Source: Actinobacteria bacterium 21-64-8 (GTDB lineage: Bacteria > Pseudomonadota > Alphaproteobacteria > Sphingomonadales > Sphingomonadaceae). Taken from it: 58,630 nt of DNA. Location: contig CAJCHR010000133.1 in assembly GCA_903970225.1 (NCBI GenBank), positions 1-58,630 on the forward strand, given 5' to 3'. Both the position numbers and the translations under genes were made by a program. The notes under the pieces are model-generated. The model had not been told where the DNA came from. It worked only from the letters and a program-made list of their open reading frames with translations, and ran no database searches. Below are positions 8,619 through 17,147 of the stretch, piece by piece (the first letter of the stretch is position 1; each line of letters starts with the position of its first letter).

Positions 8619-8660
8619 CGATATCCGTTTATCGGTTCTCGGATCGGGAATCAATCAGAA

Positions 8661-8677
8661 GTTCCCAATACGGGAAC
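8661..8677. promoter_or_regulatory. candidate HigA operator upstream of higBA
   Basis: A perfect inverted repeat GTTCCC-AATAC-GGGAAC sits about 45 bp upstream of the chosen higB start, where an autoregulatory antitoxin would bind. Binding is inferred from position and symmetry only. Confidence 0.5.
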
Positions 8678-8695
8678 ATGTCCGGCATTCGTCAT

Positions 8696-8716
8696 GCCCG
8701 CCTGTAACAGGCGGGC
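8696..8716. repeat. REP-like hairpin between higBA and the MHS transporter
   Basis: GCCCGCCTG-TAA-CAGGCGGGC forms a 9-bp perfect stem with a 3-base loop. It lies between divergent genes, so it is not an obvious terminator. Its GTCATGCCCG context suggests a dispersed palindromic repeat. Confidence 0.5.
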
Positions 8717-8779
8717 AGCTTGCGCCCCGCGCAAACCGCATTAGACGCGAGATGGAGACAGGATCGCGGGGAGAGTTCG

Positions 8780-10441
8780 ATGGCTCAGGTACAGACGATG
8801 AGCCAGCCGCAACCGGCATCCTATCCGGCTGCGCATGGCGAGCCGAGCGCATCGGACATCCGACTGGTCATCGCCGCATCGTCGATGGGCACGATCTTCG
8901 AGTGGTACGATTTCTTCATCTACGGCACTCTGGCCGCGATCATCGGCAAGGCGTTCTTTCCCTCGGGCGATGCCACGCTGCAATTGTTGCTGGTCTGGGC
9001 GGGCTTCGCGGTGGGCTTCGGGTTTCGCCCGCTCGGCGCGGTGCTGTTCGGATTCCTGGGTGACCGGCAGGGGCGCAAATACACGTTCCTCGTCACCGTC
9101 ACGCTGATGGGTCTGGCCACGGCCGGCGTCGGCCTGATCCCGTCCGCGGCCTCGATCGGGTTCGCCGCGCCGGTAATCGTGCTCCTGCTGCGCGTGATGC
9201 AGGGCCTCGCGCTCGGCGGCGAATATGGCGGCGCGGCGATCTATGTCGCCGAGCATTCGCCGCCCGGACGGCGCGGGTTCTTCACCAGCTTCATCCAGGC
9301 GAGCGTGGTCGGCGGGTTCGTGCTGAGCCTGATCGTGGTGCTCGCGTGCAAATCCTCGATGAGCGAGGCGACCTGGAACGCCTGGGGCTGGCGCCTGCCG
9401 TTCGTGCTCAGTCTCGCGCTTCTTGCGGTGTCGCTGTGGATGCGGCTCAAGCTGTCCGAGAGCCCGGTGTTCAAGGCGATGCAGGAGCAGGGCGAACTGG
9501 CCAAGAACCCGTTCGTCGAGACGTTCACGTATCCCGGCAACAAGAAGCGCATCTTCGTGGCGCTGTTCGGCGTCGCGGCCGGGCTGACGGTGATCTGGTA
9601 CACCGCGATGTTCTCTGCGCTGAGTTTCCTCAAGGGCGCGATGCGCGTGGCCGACACGCAGGCGGAACTGATCGTCGGCGCGGCGGCACTGGTCGGCATG
9701 GTGCTGTTCATCGCCTGCGGCAGCCTGTCGGACCGGATCGGGCGCAAGAAGCCGATCGTGATCGGCTATGGGCTCACGCTGCTGCTGCTGTTCCCGGCGT
9801 ACTGGATGGTCGGCGCTGCGGCGAACCCCGCTCTCGCGCTCGCCGCGCAGCGTGCGCCCGTGGTCGTGGCCGGGCCCAATTGCAGCTACGATCCGTTCGC
9901 GCAGGAGCAGAAGAGCAACTGCGGCAAGCTCATCGCCGACCTCACCGGTGCCGGCGTGAGCTACAAGCTGCAGAAGGCCGATGCGCTGGCGATCGGCGTT
10001 GGCGGTACGCCGATCTCGCTCGAAACCTATCCATGGGCCGACAAGAAGGCGCGCGGGGCGAGGCTGCAGGAGTCGCTCGCGCCTGCGGGCTATGAGTTCG
10101 CCAAAATCAGCCTCTCGCTCGGGCAAGCGCTCGAGGTCTTCGGCGCGCTGGTGCTGCTGATGGCGCTTTCGGCCGCGACATACAGTCCGGTCGCCGCATT
10201 GCTCTCCGAGATGTTCCCGCCGCATGTGCGCTACAGCTCGATGTCGATCCCGTATCACATCGGCACCGGTTATTTCGGCGGGTTCCTGCCGCTGATCGCC
10301 AGCTTCATCGCGGCCAAGACCGGCAATCCCTACTCCGGCTTGTGGTACACCTGGGTCGTCGTGGCGGTGGCGTTCGTCGTCGCGCTGTGGGGCCTCAAGG
10401 GCGGAGTGCCGCGCGATTTCGCTGCCGATGCCGCTGACTGA
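8780..10441 (+). CDS. MHS-family MFS transporter with an extra extracytoplasmic insert
   Basis: A 553-residue metabolite:H+ symporter of the inner membrane. It starts near TM1 with the family signature GTIFEWYDFFIYG, has GFLGDRQGRKYTF between TM2 and TM3, and shows about twelve hydrophobic segments. MHS proteins are usually about 430-450 residues. Here a polar stretch of about 80 residues (roughly 370-450), with NCSYDPFAQEQKSNCGK and ISLETYPWADKK, interrupts the C-terminal half. It is predicted to be an external loop with a possible disulfide. The start has the ribosome site GGGGAGAG; an in-frame TTG at 8720 is less likely. It overlaps alr by 14 bp. Substrate: dicarboxylate or osmolyte-like, unknown. 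Confidence 0.88.
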   Translation: MAQVQTMSQPQPASYPAAHGEPSASDIRLVIAASSMGTIFEWYDFFIYGTLAAIIGKAFFPSGDATLQLLLVWAGFAVGFGFRPLGAVLFGFLGDRQGRKYTFLVTVTLMGLATAGVGLIPSAASIGFAAPVIVLLLRVMQGLALGGEYGGAAIYVAEHSPPGRRGFFTSFIQASVVGGFVLSLIVVLACKSSMSEATWNAWGWRLPFVLSLALLAVSLWMRLKLSESPVFKAMQEQGELAKNPFVETFTYPGNKKRIFVALFGVAAGLTVIWYTAMFSALSFLKGAMRVADTQAELIVGAAALVGMVLFIACGSLSDRIGRKKPIVIGYGLTLLLLFPAYWMVGAAANPALALAAQRAPVVVAGPNCSYDPFAQEQKSNCGKLIADLTGAGVSYKLQKADALAIGVGGTPISLETYPWADKKARGARLQESLAPAGYEFAKISLSLGQALEVFGALVLLMALSAATYSPVAALLSEMFPPHVRYSSMSIPYHIGTGYFGGFLPLIASFIAAKTGNPYSGLWYTWVVVAVAFVVALWGLKGGVPRDFAADAAD

Positions 10442-11492
10442 GCCGCAGCAGACCGAACGCCCTCGCGCGGCGCTCCGGCTGCGGATCGACGAGGCGGCTC
10501 TCGCCGCGAACTGGCGCGCGCTCGATCGCCTGTCGGGAGCCGCGCGCGCGGGCGCAGCGGTCAAGGCCGACGGTTATGGGCTTGGCGCGCGCCGCGTGGT
10601 GCCCTTGCTGCATGCCGCGGGATGCCGCGACTTTTTCGTCGCGCATTGGCGCGAGGCGGCGGCGCTGGTCGATCTGGTCGATCCCGCGGGCATCGCTGTG
10701 CTGCACGGCCCGCTGACCCCCGACGACGCCGCATTTGCCCGCGCGACCGGGATCCGCCCGGTGATCAATTCCCCGGCGCAGGCACGGCGCTGGCTGGAAG
10801 CGGGCGGGGGCCTTTGCGACCTGATGGTCGATACCGGAATCAACCGGCTGGGCGTGCCTCTGCCGGAGCTTGCGGACCCCGCAATCACCGGATTGTCGAT
10901 CGATGTGCTGCACTCGCACCTCGCGTCTGCGGAAGACCGCGCCAACCCTATGAATTCGCGCCAACTTTCGCGTTGGCAGGACGCTCGGCGCATCGTGCCT
11001 CATGCGCGCGGCAGCCTCTCCAACAGCGCCGGCATCGTTCTGGGCGAGGCATACCACGGCGACCTGACCCGGCCGGGCCTCGCGCTGTACGGCGGAATGC
11101 CGAACGACGCGCTCGCGCCGCATGTCGTGCAAGTCGCGCACCCCGAGGCCGCGCTGATCCAGGTCCGCCAGATCGCGGCGGGGGAGGCAATCGGCTATAA
11201 TTCGACCTTTTCCGCGCCCGCAGCCATGCGGATCGGTACCGTCGCGCTCGGTTACGCCGATGGATATCTGCGCGCATGGTCGGGCAGGGGAGCGATGCTT
11301 TCGCGGGGCCGCCGCCTGCCGGTACTCGGCCGCGTGAGCATGGACATGACCGTGATCGACCTTTCGCTCGCGCCCGAACTGGCAGAGGGCGACTGGCTCG
11401 AAGTGGCTTACGCACTGGCCGATGCGGCGCGTGTCAGCGGGCTCTCGCAGTACGAACTCCTGACCTCGCTCGGCAGCCGTTTCAAGCGCTGA
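10428..11492 (+). CDS. alr: alanine racemase
   Basis: A 354-residue PLP enzyme interconverting L- and D-alanine for peptidoglycan. The cofactor lysine is K46 in AAVKADGYGLGA. The second-domain signatures are GYADGYLRAW (catalytic Tyr from the partner subunit region) and RVSMDMTVIDL. Length matches the family. The start ATG lies inside the last codons of the transporter gene (14-bp overlap), suggesting coupled translation. The next gene is 123 bp away behind PhaR-type palindromes. Confidence 0.95.
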   Translation: MPLTEPQQTERPRAALRLRIDEAALAANWRALDRLSGAARAGAAVKADGYGLGARRVVPLLHAAGCRDFFVAHWREAAALVDLVDPAGIAVLHGPLTPDDAAFARATGIRPVINSPAQARRWLEAGGGLCDLMVDTGINRLGVPLPELADPAITGLSIDVLHSHLASAEDRANPMNSRQLSRWQDARRIVPHARGSLSNSAGIVLGEAYHGDLTRPGLALYGGMPNDALAPHVVQVAHPEAALIQVRQIAAGEAIGYNSTFSAPAAMRIGTVALGYADGYLRAWSGRGAMLSRGRRLPVLGRVSMDMTVIDLSLAPELAEGDWLEVAYALADAARVSGLSQYELLTSLGSRFKR

Positions 11493-11513
11493 AAACCGCC
11501 CAATTCCGAGATT

Positions 11514-11561
11514 TGCTGCGCAGCATGACCGCGCAGCATTGTGTTGCAGCAATTTGCTGCA
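11514..11561. promoter_or_regulatory. candidate PhaR operators upstream of phaR
   Basis: Two TGC-rich palindromes precede phaR: TGCTGCGCAGCA at 11514-11525, and TGCAGCA-ATT-TGCTGCA at 11545-11561. Paracoccus PhaR is known to bind TGC-rich sites built from CTGC and GCAG half-sites, and PhaR proteins repress their own genes. The arrangement therefore fits autoregulation. Binding itself is inferred. Confidence 0.65.
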
Positions 11562-11615
11562 GGTGCTAATCCGGCAGCAATCCCAAAAGGGAAATTGCGG
11601 GAGACAGGAGACACC

Positions 11616-12173
11616 ATGGCAACCGAGTCCAAGGACGGCGATACCGTCATCATCAAGAAGTACGCGAACCGGCGTTTGTACAACACGCGCTCGTCGAGCT
11701 ATATCACGCTCGATCACCTTTCGAAGATGACCCGCGAAGGGGTCGAGTATAAAGTGCTCGATGCCAAGACCGGCGTTGACATCACGCACCAGATCCTGAC
11801 CCAGATCATCATGGAAGAGGAATCGAGCGGCGAGCAGATGCTGCCGGTCAGCTTCCTGCGCCAGCTGATCTCGATGTACGGCAACTCGATGCAGTCGCTG
11901 GTGCCGCATTACCTCGAGGCGTCGATGGACAGCTTCCGCGCCAACCAGACCAAGCTCAGCAAGGCGTTCGAGGACAGCCTTGGCAACAACCCGCTCGCCC
12001 GCCTCGCCGAGCAGAACATGGCGATGTTCAAGGTCGCCGCCAGCGCGTTCATGCCCGGCGCCGAGAAGGCGGAAAGCCCGCCAGCTCCGGTCGAGGCTGC
12101 GAATGACGAGTTCTCGGTGCTGCGCGACCAGATGGCCGAGATGCAGAAGAAGCTCGACGCGCTCACCAAGTAA
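11616..12173 (+). CDS. phaR: polyhydroxyalkanoate synthesis repressor PhaR
   Basis: A 185-residue regulator. The N-terminal PhaR DNA-binding domain (about 12-75) is recognisable by IIKKYANRRLYNTRSSSYIT and KVLDAKTGVDITHQILTQII, followed by the PHB-accumulation regulatory domain (EEESSGEQMLPVSFLRQLIS). PhaR represses phasin and PHA genes until it is titrated by polymer granules. The C-terminus is helical (LRDQMAEMQKKLDALTK), perhaps for oligomerisation. The ATG has a good ribosome site (GACAGGAG). No PHA synthase is present in the window. Confidence 0.95.
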   Translation: MATESKDGDTVIIKKYANRRLYNTRSSSYITLDHLSKMTREGVEYKVLDAKTGVDITHQILTQIIMEEESSGEQMLPVSFLRQLISMYGNSMQSLVPHYLEASMDSFRANQTKLSKAFEDSLGNNPLARLAEQNMAMFKVAASAFMPGAEKAESPPAPVEAANDEFSVLRDQMAEMQKKLDALTK

Positions 12174-12181
12174 GGTTTCCC

Positions 12182-12655
12182 ATGCCTGCCCAACCCGTCG
12201 CTGCGCCGCGAACACCGCGGCCCGCCGCGCGGATCCTGCTGATCGACAGTTCCGGCCGCGCGCTGCTGTTCCGCTTCGATCCGGCCGACCGTCCTCCGTT
12301 CTGGTGTACGCCCGGCGGGGCGCTCGATCCGGGCGAGACCTATGCGCAGGCCGCGCGGCGCGAATTGCTCGAGGAGACCGGGATCGAGGCTGACCCCGGC
12401 CCGGAGGTCGAGCAGCGCACCGCCGATTTCATCACGATCGAAGGCGTGCCGGTCACGTCGGACGAGCGCTATTTCCTGATCCGCGTCGAGGGTGACGAGC
12501 CCGCTCTCGACACCAGCCGCCACACGCCGCTCGAACGCAGCGTGATGCGCAGCTGGCGCTGGTTCGATCGCGAGAGCCTGGCCGCGGTGGGTGAGCTGGT
12601 TTTCCCGGAAGACCTGTTCGATCTGATTGGGCGGGTGTCGTCCGCGCGGAGCTAA
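12182..12655 (+). CDS. Nudix hydrolase
   Basis: A 157-residue protein with a complete Nudix box (G-x5-E-x7-REUxEExGU) at residues 46-68, beginning GALDPGETYAQAARRELLEE. It hydrolyses a nucleoside diphosphate linked to another moiety, using Mg2+ bound by the box glutamates. The flanking strands (RILLIDSSGRALLFRF, PFWCTPGG) fit MutT/ADP-ribose pyrophosphatase-like enzymes. It starts 8 bp after phaR, probably in the same transcript. The substrate is undetermined. Confidence 0.92.
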   Translation: MPAQPVAAPRTPRPAARILLIDSSGRALLFRFDPADRPPFWCTPGGALDPGETYAQAARRELLEETGIEADPGPEVEQRTADFITIEGVPVTSDERYFLIRVEGDEPALDTSRHTPLERSVMRSWRWFDRESLAAVGELVFPEDLFDLIGRVSSARS

Positions 12656-12793
12656 CGAAGAGTTTTCGTTCGGCAATAAAACTGCATTCCAACCGCAACG
12701 GAATAGAATTTTTACAGCCATAAAATTGCCAGACCGCTGAAACATGCCGGCTCTATTGGCCCCCCTCGACACACCATGAGGGGTTTTCGTCAC

Positions 12794-15283
12794 ATGAATG
12801 CGAAGTTGGTTTCCGCACACCGTTTGCTCAGCGCCACCGCGCTCTGCGCCAGCCTCGCGGCCATGCCGGCTTACGCCGCGGCTGAGCCGGCGCCCTCACC
12901 GGCGGATACGGCTCCCGCCGCCGCCGCCGAACAGGGCCAGGACGCCAGCGGCGCTCTATCGGAGATCATCGTCACCGCGCAGAAGCGTTCGGAAAATCTC
13001 CAGAAGACGCCGATCTCGATCTCGGTGCTGAAATCGGAAGACCTTCAGAACCGCCACATCCAGTCGCTGCTCGATCTGCAGGACGGTTCGATCCCCAGCC
13101 TTCGCGTGCTGCCGTTCTCGGGCCGCAACTTCAGCCTGATCCTGAACATCCGCGGCGTCGGCGTGCTGGGCGATTCCAACCAGCCGGCGCGCGACGCGGG
13201 CGTGGGCGTCTACATCGACGGCGTCTATCTCGGCCGTCCGCAGGGCCTCAACGGCGCGCTCTATGATCTGGAGAGCGTCGAAGTCCTGAAGGGCCCGCAA
13301 GGCACGCTGTTCGGCCGCAACACCGAAGGCGGCGCGCTCAACATCACCACCAAGAAGCCCACGGGCCAGTTCGGCCTCTCGGTCACCGGCGGCCTCGGCA
13401 ATTACGGCAGCTACGAGAGCGAGATCCACCTCAACCTGCCCGAGTACCACAACTTCTCGCTGAAGGTGGACGGGATGATCACCTCGCGCGACGGTACGGT
13501 GAAGAACCCGTATCCGGGCGCCTCCAATTTCGGCCAGTTCAACCGCCGCGGCGTGCGCGCGCAGCTGCAGTGGAAGCCGTCGCCCGATTTCACCGCGCTC
13601 TACGCGTATGACGTCATCCGCGACGCATCGACGGTCGGCTACATGCAGCGCATCCAGGCGGGCACCGCCGGGTACCAGCCCGCCGCCGCAGTCCAGCCGG
13701 ACCGGGCCGACACGGTCGATTACGCGGTGCCGCTGCAGCCCAGCATGGGCCACCAGCATGGTCACACGCTGACCCTGACGTGGCAGGCCGCGCCGCACCT
13801 GACGCTGAAATCGATCTCGTCGTACCGCGACCTGACCCAGACCCAGTTCGACGGCGGCGGCCTCAACGGCTCCGCCTTCGTGCAGCTGCTGACGACGCCG
13901 ACCGGCCTCGCCGCGAGCGACAACAAGGACGATCGCTACAGCCTCGCCGCGTTCTACCAGTATCAGTACAGCGAGGAACTTCAGGCGATCGGCGAGATCG
14001 GGCGGGTCAAGTTCGTGGTCGGCGGCCTCGCTTATCACGAGCACGTCCGCGATCAGGCGCAGGCCTTCAACACCGGCTACTTCAACGCGGCCGGCCAGCT
14101 GATCATCACCCCGCCGGGCCAGGGCAATGTGATCAACGCCAACGGCGTTCCGATCACCACCGTCGTGACTCCGCTGTTTCCGTACGCCGGCGTCGATCGC
14201 GCCAGCATCGCGAGCACGACGAGCTATGGCATCTTCGGCCAGGCGACCTGGACCCCGGCTTTCTTCGAGGACCGCTTCCACCTGACCGGCGGCCTGCGCT
14301 GGACCGACGATCACAAGAAGGGCACGCTGCTGCTCACCAACAACAACTTCCCGGTGAACACCAACGGCACCTTCGCGCCGATCGGCTTCGACCACACGTG
14401 GAAGCGGGTCGATCCGATGGTCAACCTCGCGGTCGATCTGGCCCGTGATATCCAGGCTTACGGCAAGTGGAGCACCGGCTACAAATCGGGCGGCGCCAAC
14501 TCGCGCTCGCTCAATTATCGCGCGTTCGATCCCGAATCGGTCTCGATGTTCGAAGTGGGCCTGAAGAGCGAATTCTTCGATCACCACGCGCGCTTCAACA
14601 TCGCCGGTTACACGGGGGTCTACAAGGACCAGCAGGTCGACTTCAGCGTTCCCTATTACTGCTACAGTTCGACCGGCGCGGTTGTCTCGTGTCCCGGTGC
14701 CGCGGTCACGACCCGGACCACGACCAACACCTACAACACGCCAAACCATGGGAAGGTCAGCGGCATCGAGACCGAGCTCACGCTCGCGCCCGTCCGCGGT
14801 TTGACCCTCAACGCATCTTATACCTATGCTTATGCGCGCGTGGGCGCCGCGCTCGATCCGTTCTGCGAGCCGCTGGCGACCGGCGGTTGTGCGGTCAATC
14901 CGGTGGCCACGCCCCAGCAGGCCGTTCTCACCCCGAAGCACAGTGCGTCGGGCCAGATCGACTACGAGACCGCGCTCGCCGACTACACGCTGCACGCTCA
15001 CCTGGACGGCGCGTGGGATTCGGGCTCGTTCAACAGCAGCACCCCCAACATTTCCACGCTGCCCAATCCGAAGAGCCAGCCGGGTCTGGTGGTCAACGCG
15101 CGGCTCTCGCTGGGTGACATCCACCTGTCGAGTTCGGGCGGCGATCTGACGGTCGCGTTCTGGGTGCGCAACCTGTTCAACGAGCAGCACCTGGTCCAGC
15201 AGAGCTACTCGCCGGGCGCGGGCTATTACGGGTACTTCAACGATCCGCGCACGTTCGGCGGACAAGCCACGATCAAGTTCTGA
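12794..15283 (+). CDS. TonB-dependent outer-membrane receptor
   Basis: An 829-residue receptor with a signal peptide (ending about AYAAAEP), a TonB-box-like LSEIIVTAQKRSENLQ, a plug domain with VEVLKGPQGTLFGRNTEGGALNI, and a beta-barrel ending in aromatic-rich strands and a terminal phenylalanine (TIKF). It imports a scarce nutrient with TonB/ExbBD energy. The type resembles sphingomonad receptors for organic substrates rather than classic siderophore receptors. I chose ATG 12794, preceded by GAGGGG; ATG 12776 would add six residues. It is probably co-transcribed with the downstream phosphatase, 25 bp away. Confidence 0.93.
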   Translation: MNAKLVSAHRLLSATALCASLAAMPAYAAAEPAPSPADTAPAAAAEQGQDASGALSEIIVTAQKRSENLQKTPISISVLKSEDLQNRHIQSLLDLQDGSIPSLRVLPFSGRNFSLILNIRGVGVLGDSNQPARDAGVGVYIDGVYLGRPQGLNGALYDLESVEVLKGPQGTLFGRNTEGGALNITTKKPTGQFGLSVTGGLGNYGSYESEIHLNLPEYHNFSLKVDGMITSRDGTVKNPYPGASNFGQFNRRGVRAQLQWKPSPDFTALYAYDVIRDASTVGYMQRIQAGTAGYQPAAAVQPDRADTVDYAVPLQPSMGHQHGHTLTLTWQAAPHLTLKSISSYRDLTQTQFDGGGLNGSAFVQLLTTPTGLAASDNKDDRYSLAAFYQYQYSEELQAIGEIGRVKFVVGGLAYHEHVRDQAQAFNTGYFNAAGQLIITPPGQGNVINANGVPITTVVTPLFPYAGVDRASIASTTSYGIFGQATWTPAFFEDRFHLTGGLRWTDDHKKGTLLLTNNNFPVNTNGTFAPIGFDHTWKRVDPMVNLAVDLARDIQAYGKWSTGYKSGGANSRSLNYRAFDPESVSMFEVGLKSEFFDHHARFNIAGYTGVYKDQQVDFSVPYYCYSSTGAVVSCPGAAVTTRTTTNTYNTPNHGKVSGIETELTLAPVRGLTLNASYTYAYARVGAALDPFCEPLATGGCAVNPVATPQQAVLTPKHSASGQIDYETALADYTLHAHLDGAWDSGSFNSSTPNISTLPNPKSQPGLVVNARLSLGDIHLSSSGGDLTVAFWVRNLFNEQHLVQQSYSPGAGYYGYFNDPRTFGGQATIKF

Positions 15284-15308
15284 TCGCACTCTGAGAGAAA
15301 GCCCGCCC

Positions 15309-16364
15309 ATGCGCTATCATGCCCTCATAATAGCCCTTGCGGCGGGCCTTCTCGCCACTGCCGCCGATGCCCGGATCATCCACGCCGAAGCCGAACGCAG
15401 CGGCGCGGATGCGCTGACGATCTCATGGGAAGATGCCGCTCCGGTCGACATCTACGAGGGCGATCATCAGGGTTTCGCGCTCAAGGATGCGCACCTCGTG
15501 GCCCGCGCCGACCATGCGGGCCGCCGGGTTGTTACGCAGCCCGGCGCCCAGCGCCAATACTTCGCGCTCGTCGATACGCGCGATCACCAGCGGATCGACA
15601 TCGCCGAGCGGCTGGTCCCGCTCGCGCAGGGTTCCAATTTCCGCGACGTCGGCGGCTACACCGGCGCCGGCGGCAAGCATGTCCGCTGGGGGCTGATCTA
15701 CCGCTCGGGCGGCCAGCCGCTGCTGACACCCGGCGATCTCGATCAGGTCAGGAGCCTCGGCATCGGCCAGATCGTCGACCTGCGATCCAATGAGGAGCGT
15801 GTGCTCGCGCCCACGAAGATCGTCGGCGTGCCCTATTCGGCGGTGGGCTATCCGATGGCCGACCTGTTCCGCGACACAAGCTCGCCCGCGATGCACAACG
15901 GCGCCGACATCTACCGCCAGTTCCCGACGCTGCTCGCGCCGCAGCTGCGGCTGATCTTCGACCACCTGCTGCACCGCTCGACCCCGATCGTCTACAACTG
16001 CTCGGCCGGCCAGGACCGCACTGGCTTCGTCACCGCGATCGTGCTGTCGGCGCTGGGTGTGCCGCGCGACCAGATCGAGGCCGATTACTATCTCTCGACC
16101 AAATATCGCCGCCCCGAGTTCGAGATGCCGCGCCTCGACCCGGCTGCGCATCCGAGCGATACCGCGGTGCGCCTCTTCGTGGCCCAGCAGCAGCGCCCGG
16201 ACTGGAAGACGCCCCAGCCGCTTCACGACGATCAGGGGCCGTTCCTTCGCGGGGCATATGCCGAGATCGACGCGAAATGGGGCTCGGTCGATCAGTATCT
16301 GGCCAAGGAGATCGGCGTGAGAGCGGCGGATCTGGTTACGTTGCGGCGGGTTTACTTGCAGTAG
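15309..16364 (+). CDS. secreted tyrosine-protein phosphatase (PTP-like)
   Basis: A 351-residue protein with an N-terminal signal peptide (about 1-21). An N-terminal beta-sandwich-like part (25-95) precedes a dual-specificity/tyrosine phosphatase domain. The domain contains NFRDVGGY (110-117), IYRSGG, and the P-loop C231-S-A-G-Q-D-R237-TG (CX5R). This is the family often annotated as tyrosine phosphatase/dual-specificity phosphatase, acting in the periplasm or outside. Its position after a TonB receptor suggests phosphate release from an imported phosphoester (inference). Confidence 0.88.
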   Translation: MRYHALIIALAAGLLATAADARIIHAEAERSGADALTISWEDAAPVDIYEGDHQGFALKDAHLVARADHAGRRVVTQPGAQRQYFALVDTRDHQRIDIAERLVPLAQGSNFRDVGGYTGAGGKHVRWGLIYRSGGQPLLTPGDLDQVRSLGIGQIVDLRSNEERVLAPTKIVGVPYSAVGYPMADLFRDTSSPAMHNGADIYRQFPTLLAPQLRLIFDHLLHRSTPIVYNCSAGQDRTGFVTAIVLSALGVPRDQIEADYYLSTKYRRPEFEMPRLDPAAHPSDTAVRLFVAQQQRPDWKTPQPLHDDQGPFLRGAYAEIDAKWGSVDQYLAKEIGVRAADLVTLRRVYLQ

Positions 16365-16400
16365 GGGCTGGTGGGGACAATCCGCCCGGTTCGCCTCTTT

Positions 16401-16503
16401 CGTCACCCCGGGTTTGATCCGGGGTCCCGCTGCCTTTCCGGCCTCGCATCTCGTCCCGACACTGCAGAGGAAAGCGGGACCCCGGGTCAAGCCCGGGGCG
16501 ACG
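16401..16503. repeat. pair of inverted REP-like palindromes
   Basis: The element CGTCACCCCGGGTTTGATCC (starting 16401, continuing to about 16431) reappears inverted at 16474-16503. Each copy is itself a palindrome (CCCCGGG...CCGGGG core). The pair forms a larger inverted repeat around a 42-base centre, as in BIME-type elements. A third copy lies at 16982-17012. Confidence 0.7.
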
Positions 16504-16603
16504 AGGGGTGGGGACGTAGGAATGTCGGGTAAGGCCCAATCCTTGCCGTTCCCGGTCTGAAGACCCACTTGCGGACATAGAAAATTGGCTACAAGATCAT
16601 CCC

Positions 16604-16906
16604 ATGCTTCGGATCGCCGCAAGAACGACGTCCATTGCGGTCGCGGGCTTCTCAATCTTGCTGGCTGGATTCTTCTTCATCAATGCGTGGGGCGAGTGGA
16701 ACTGCGGCCTAAGCCGCTTTCAGATAACGCTTGCCGATCTTATCGGAGCAATAGGCCTATCCGTCGCGATGATCTTCTGGCGACAAACCGCTCCTGCTTA
16801 TCGGCGCTTTAGCCTCATGATGGTGCTGCTGCCTTGGGTCGCATTGGGGGGCGTAACGGCCTTTGTCTTCACGCTGGCACCCGCTTGCCCTTTTCAGTCC
16901 CGGTAA
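16604..16906 (+). CDS. small predicted membrane protein
   Basis: A 100-residue protein with about three hydrophobic segments: IAVAGFSILLAGFFFINAW, LIGAIGLSVAMIFW, and MVLLPWVALGGVTAFVF. No family was recognised. Its composition is less GC-rich than the surrounding genes and it is bracketed by REP-like repeats, so it may have been acquired. No strong ribosome site is seen, which lowers confidence that it is expressed. Confidence 0.5.
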   Translation: MLRIAARTTSIAVAGFSILLAGFFFINAWGEWNCGLSRFQITLADLIGAIGLSVAMIFWRQTAPAYRRFSLMMVLLPWVALGGVTAFVFTLAPACPFQSR

Positions 16907-16981
16907 ATCTAAGACCGCAATCCACCAAAGTCAGCCGCGTCCGATCAACGGCGTTGGAGACTAACCACAACTCACCCCACT

Positions 16982-17012
16982 CGTCACCCCGGGCTTGACC
17001 CGGGGTCCCGCT
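16982..17012. repeat. REP-like palindrome, third copy
   Basis: CGTCACCCCGGGCTTGACCC followed by GGGGTCCCGCTG matches the 16401-16431 element in the same orientation, with a few substitutions. Confidence 0.7.
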
Positions 17013-17019
17013 GTTCTTC

Positions 17020-17127
17020 TCCGACCAAGGCGAAGACGTCGAGCCATTCGGGGTTGTGCCGCTCGATCAGCGCGAACTTCCACTCGCGGCGCCAGCGCTT
17101 CAGCCGTTTCTCGTGCGCGATCCTGAA
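17020..17127 (-). pseudogene. GIY-YIG endonuclease family C-terminal fragment
   Basis: The minus-strand translation contains EKRLKRWRREWKFALIERHN followed by PEWLDVF, the C-terminal signature of small bacterial GIY-YIG domain proteins (UPF0213/YhbQ-like). The catalytic GIY-YIG N-terminus is absent: upstream sequence on the same strand runs directly into an interspersed repeat. It is therefore a decayed remnant, not a gene. Confidence 0.65.
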
Positions 17128-17147
17128 ACTCGCGCCCCGCAGTGATG

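Noticed and set aside
12956-15310. Very long open frame on the minus strand opposite the TonB receptor gene
   Set aside because: It mirrors the receptor codons in high-GC DNA, has no recognisable domain, no signal and Arg/Asp-rich low-complexity content. The plus-strand gene is clearly real.
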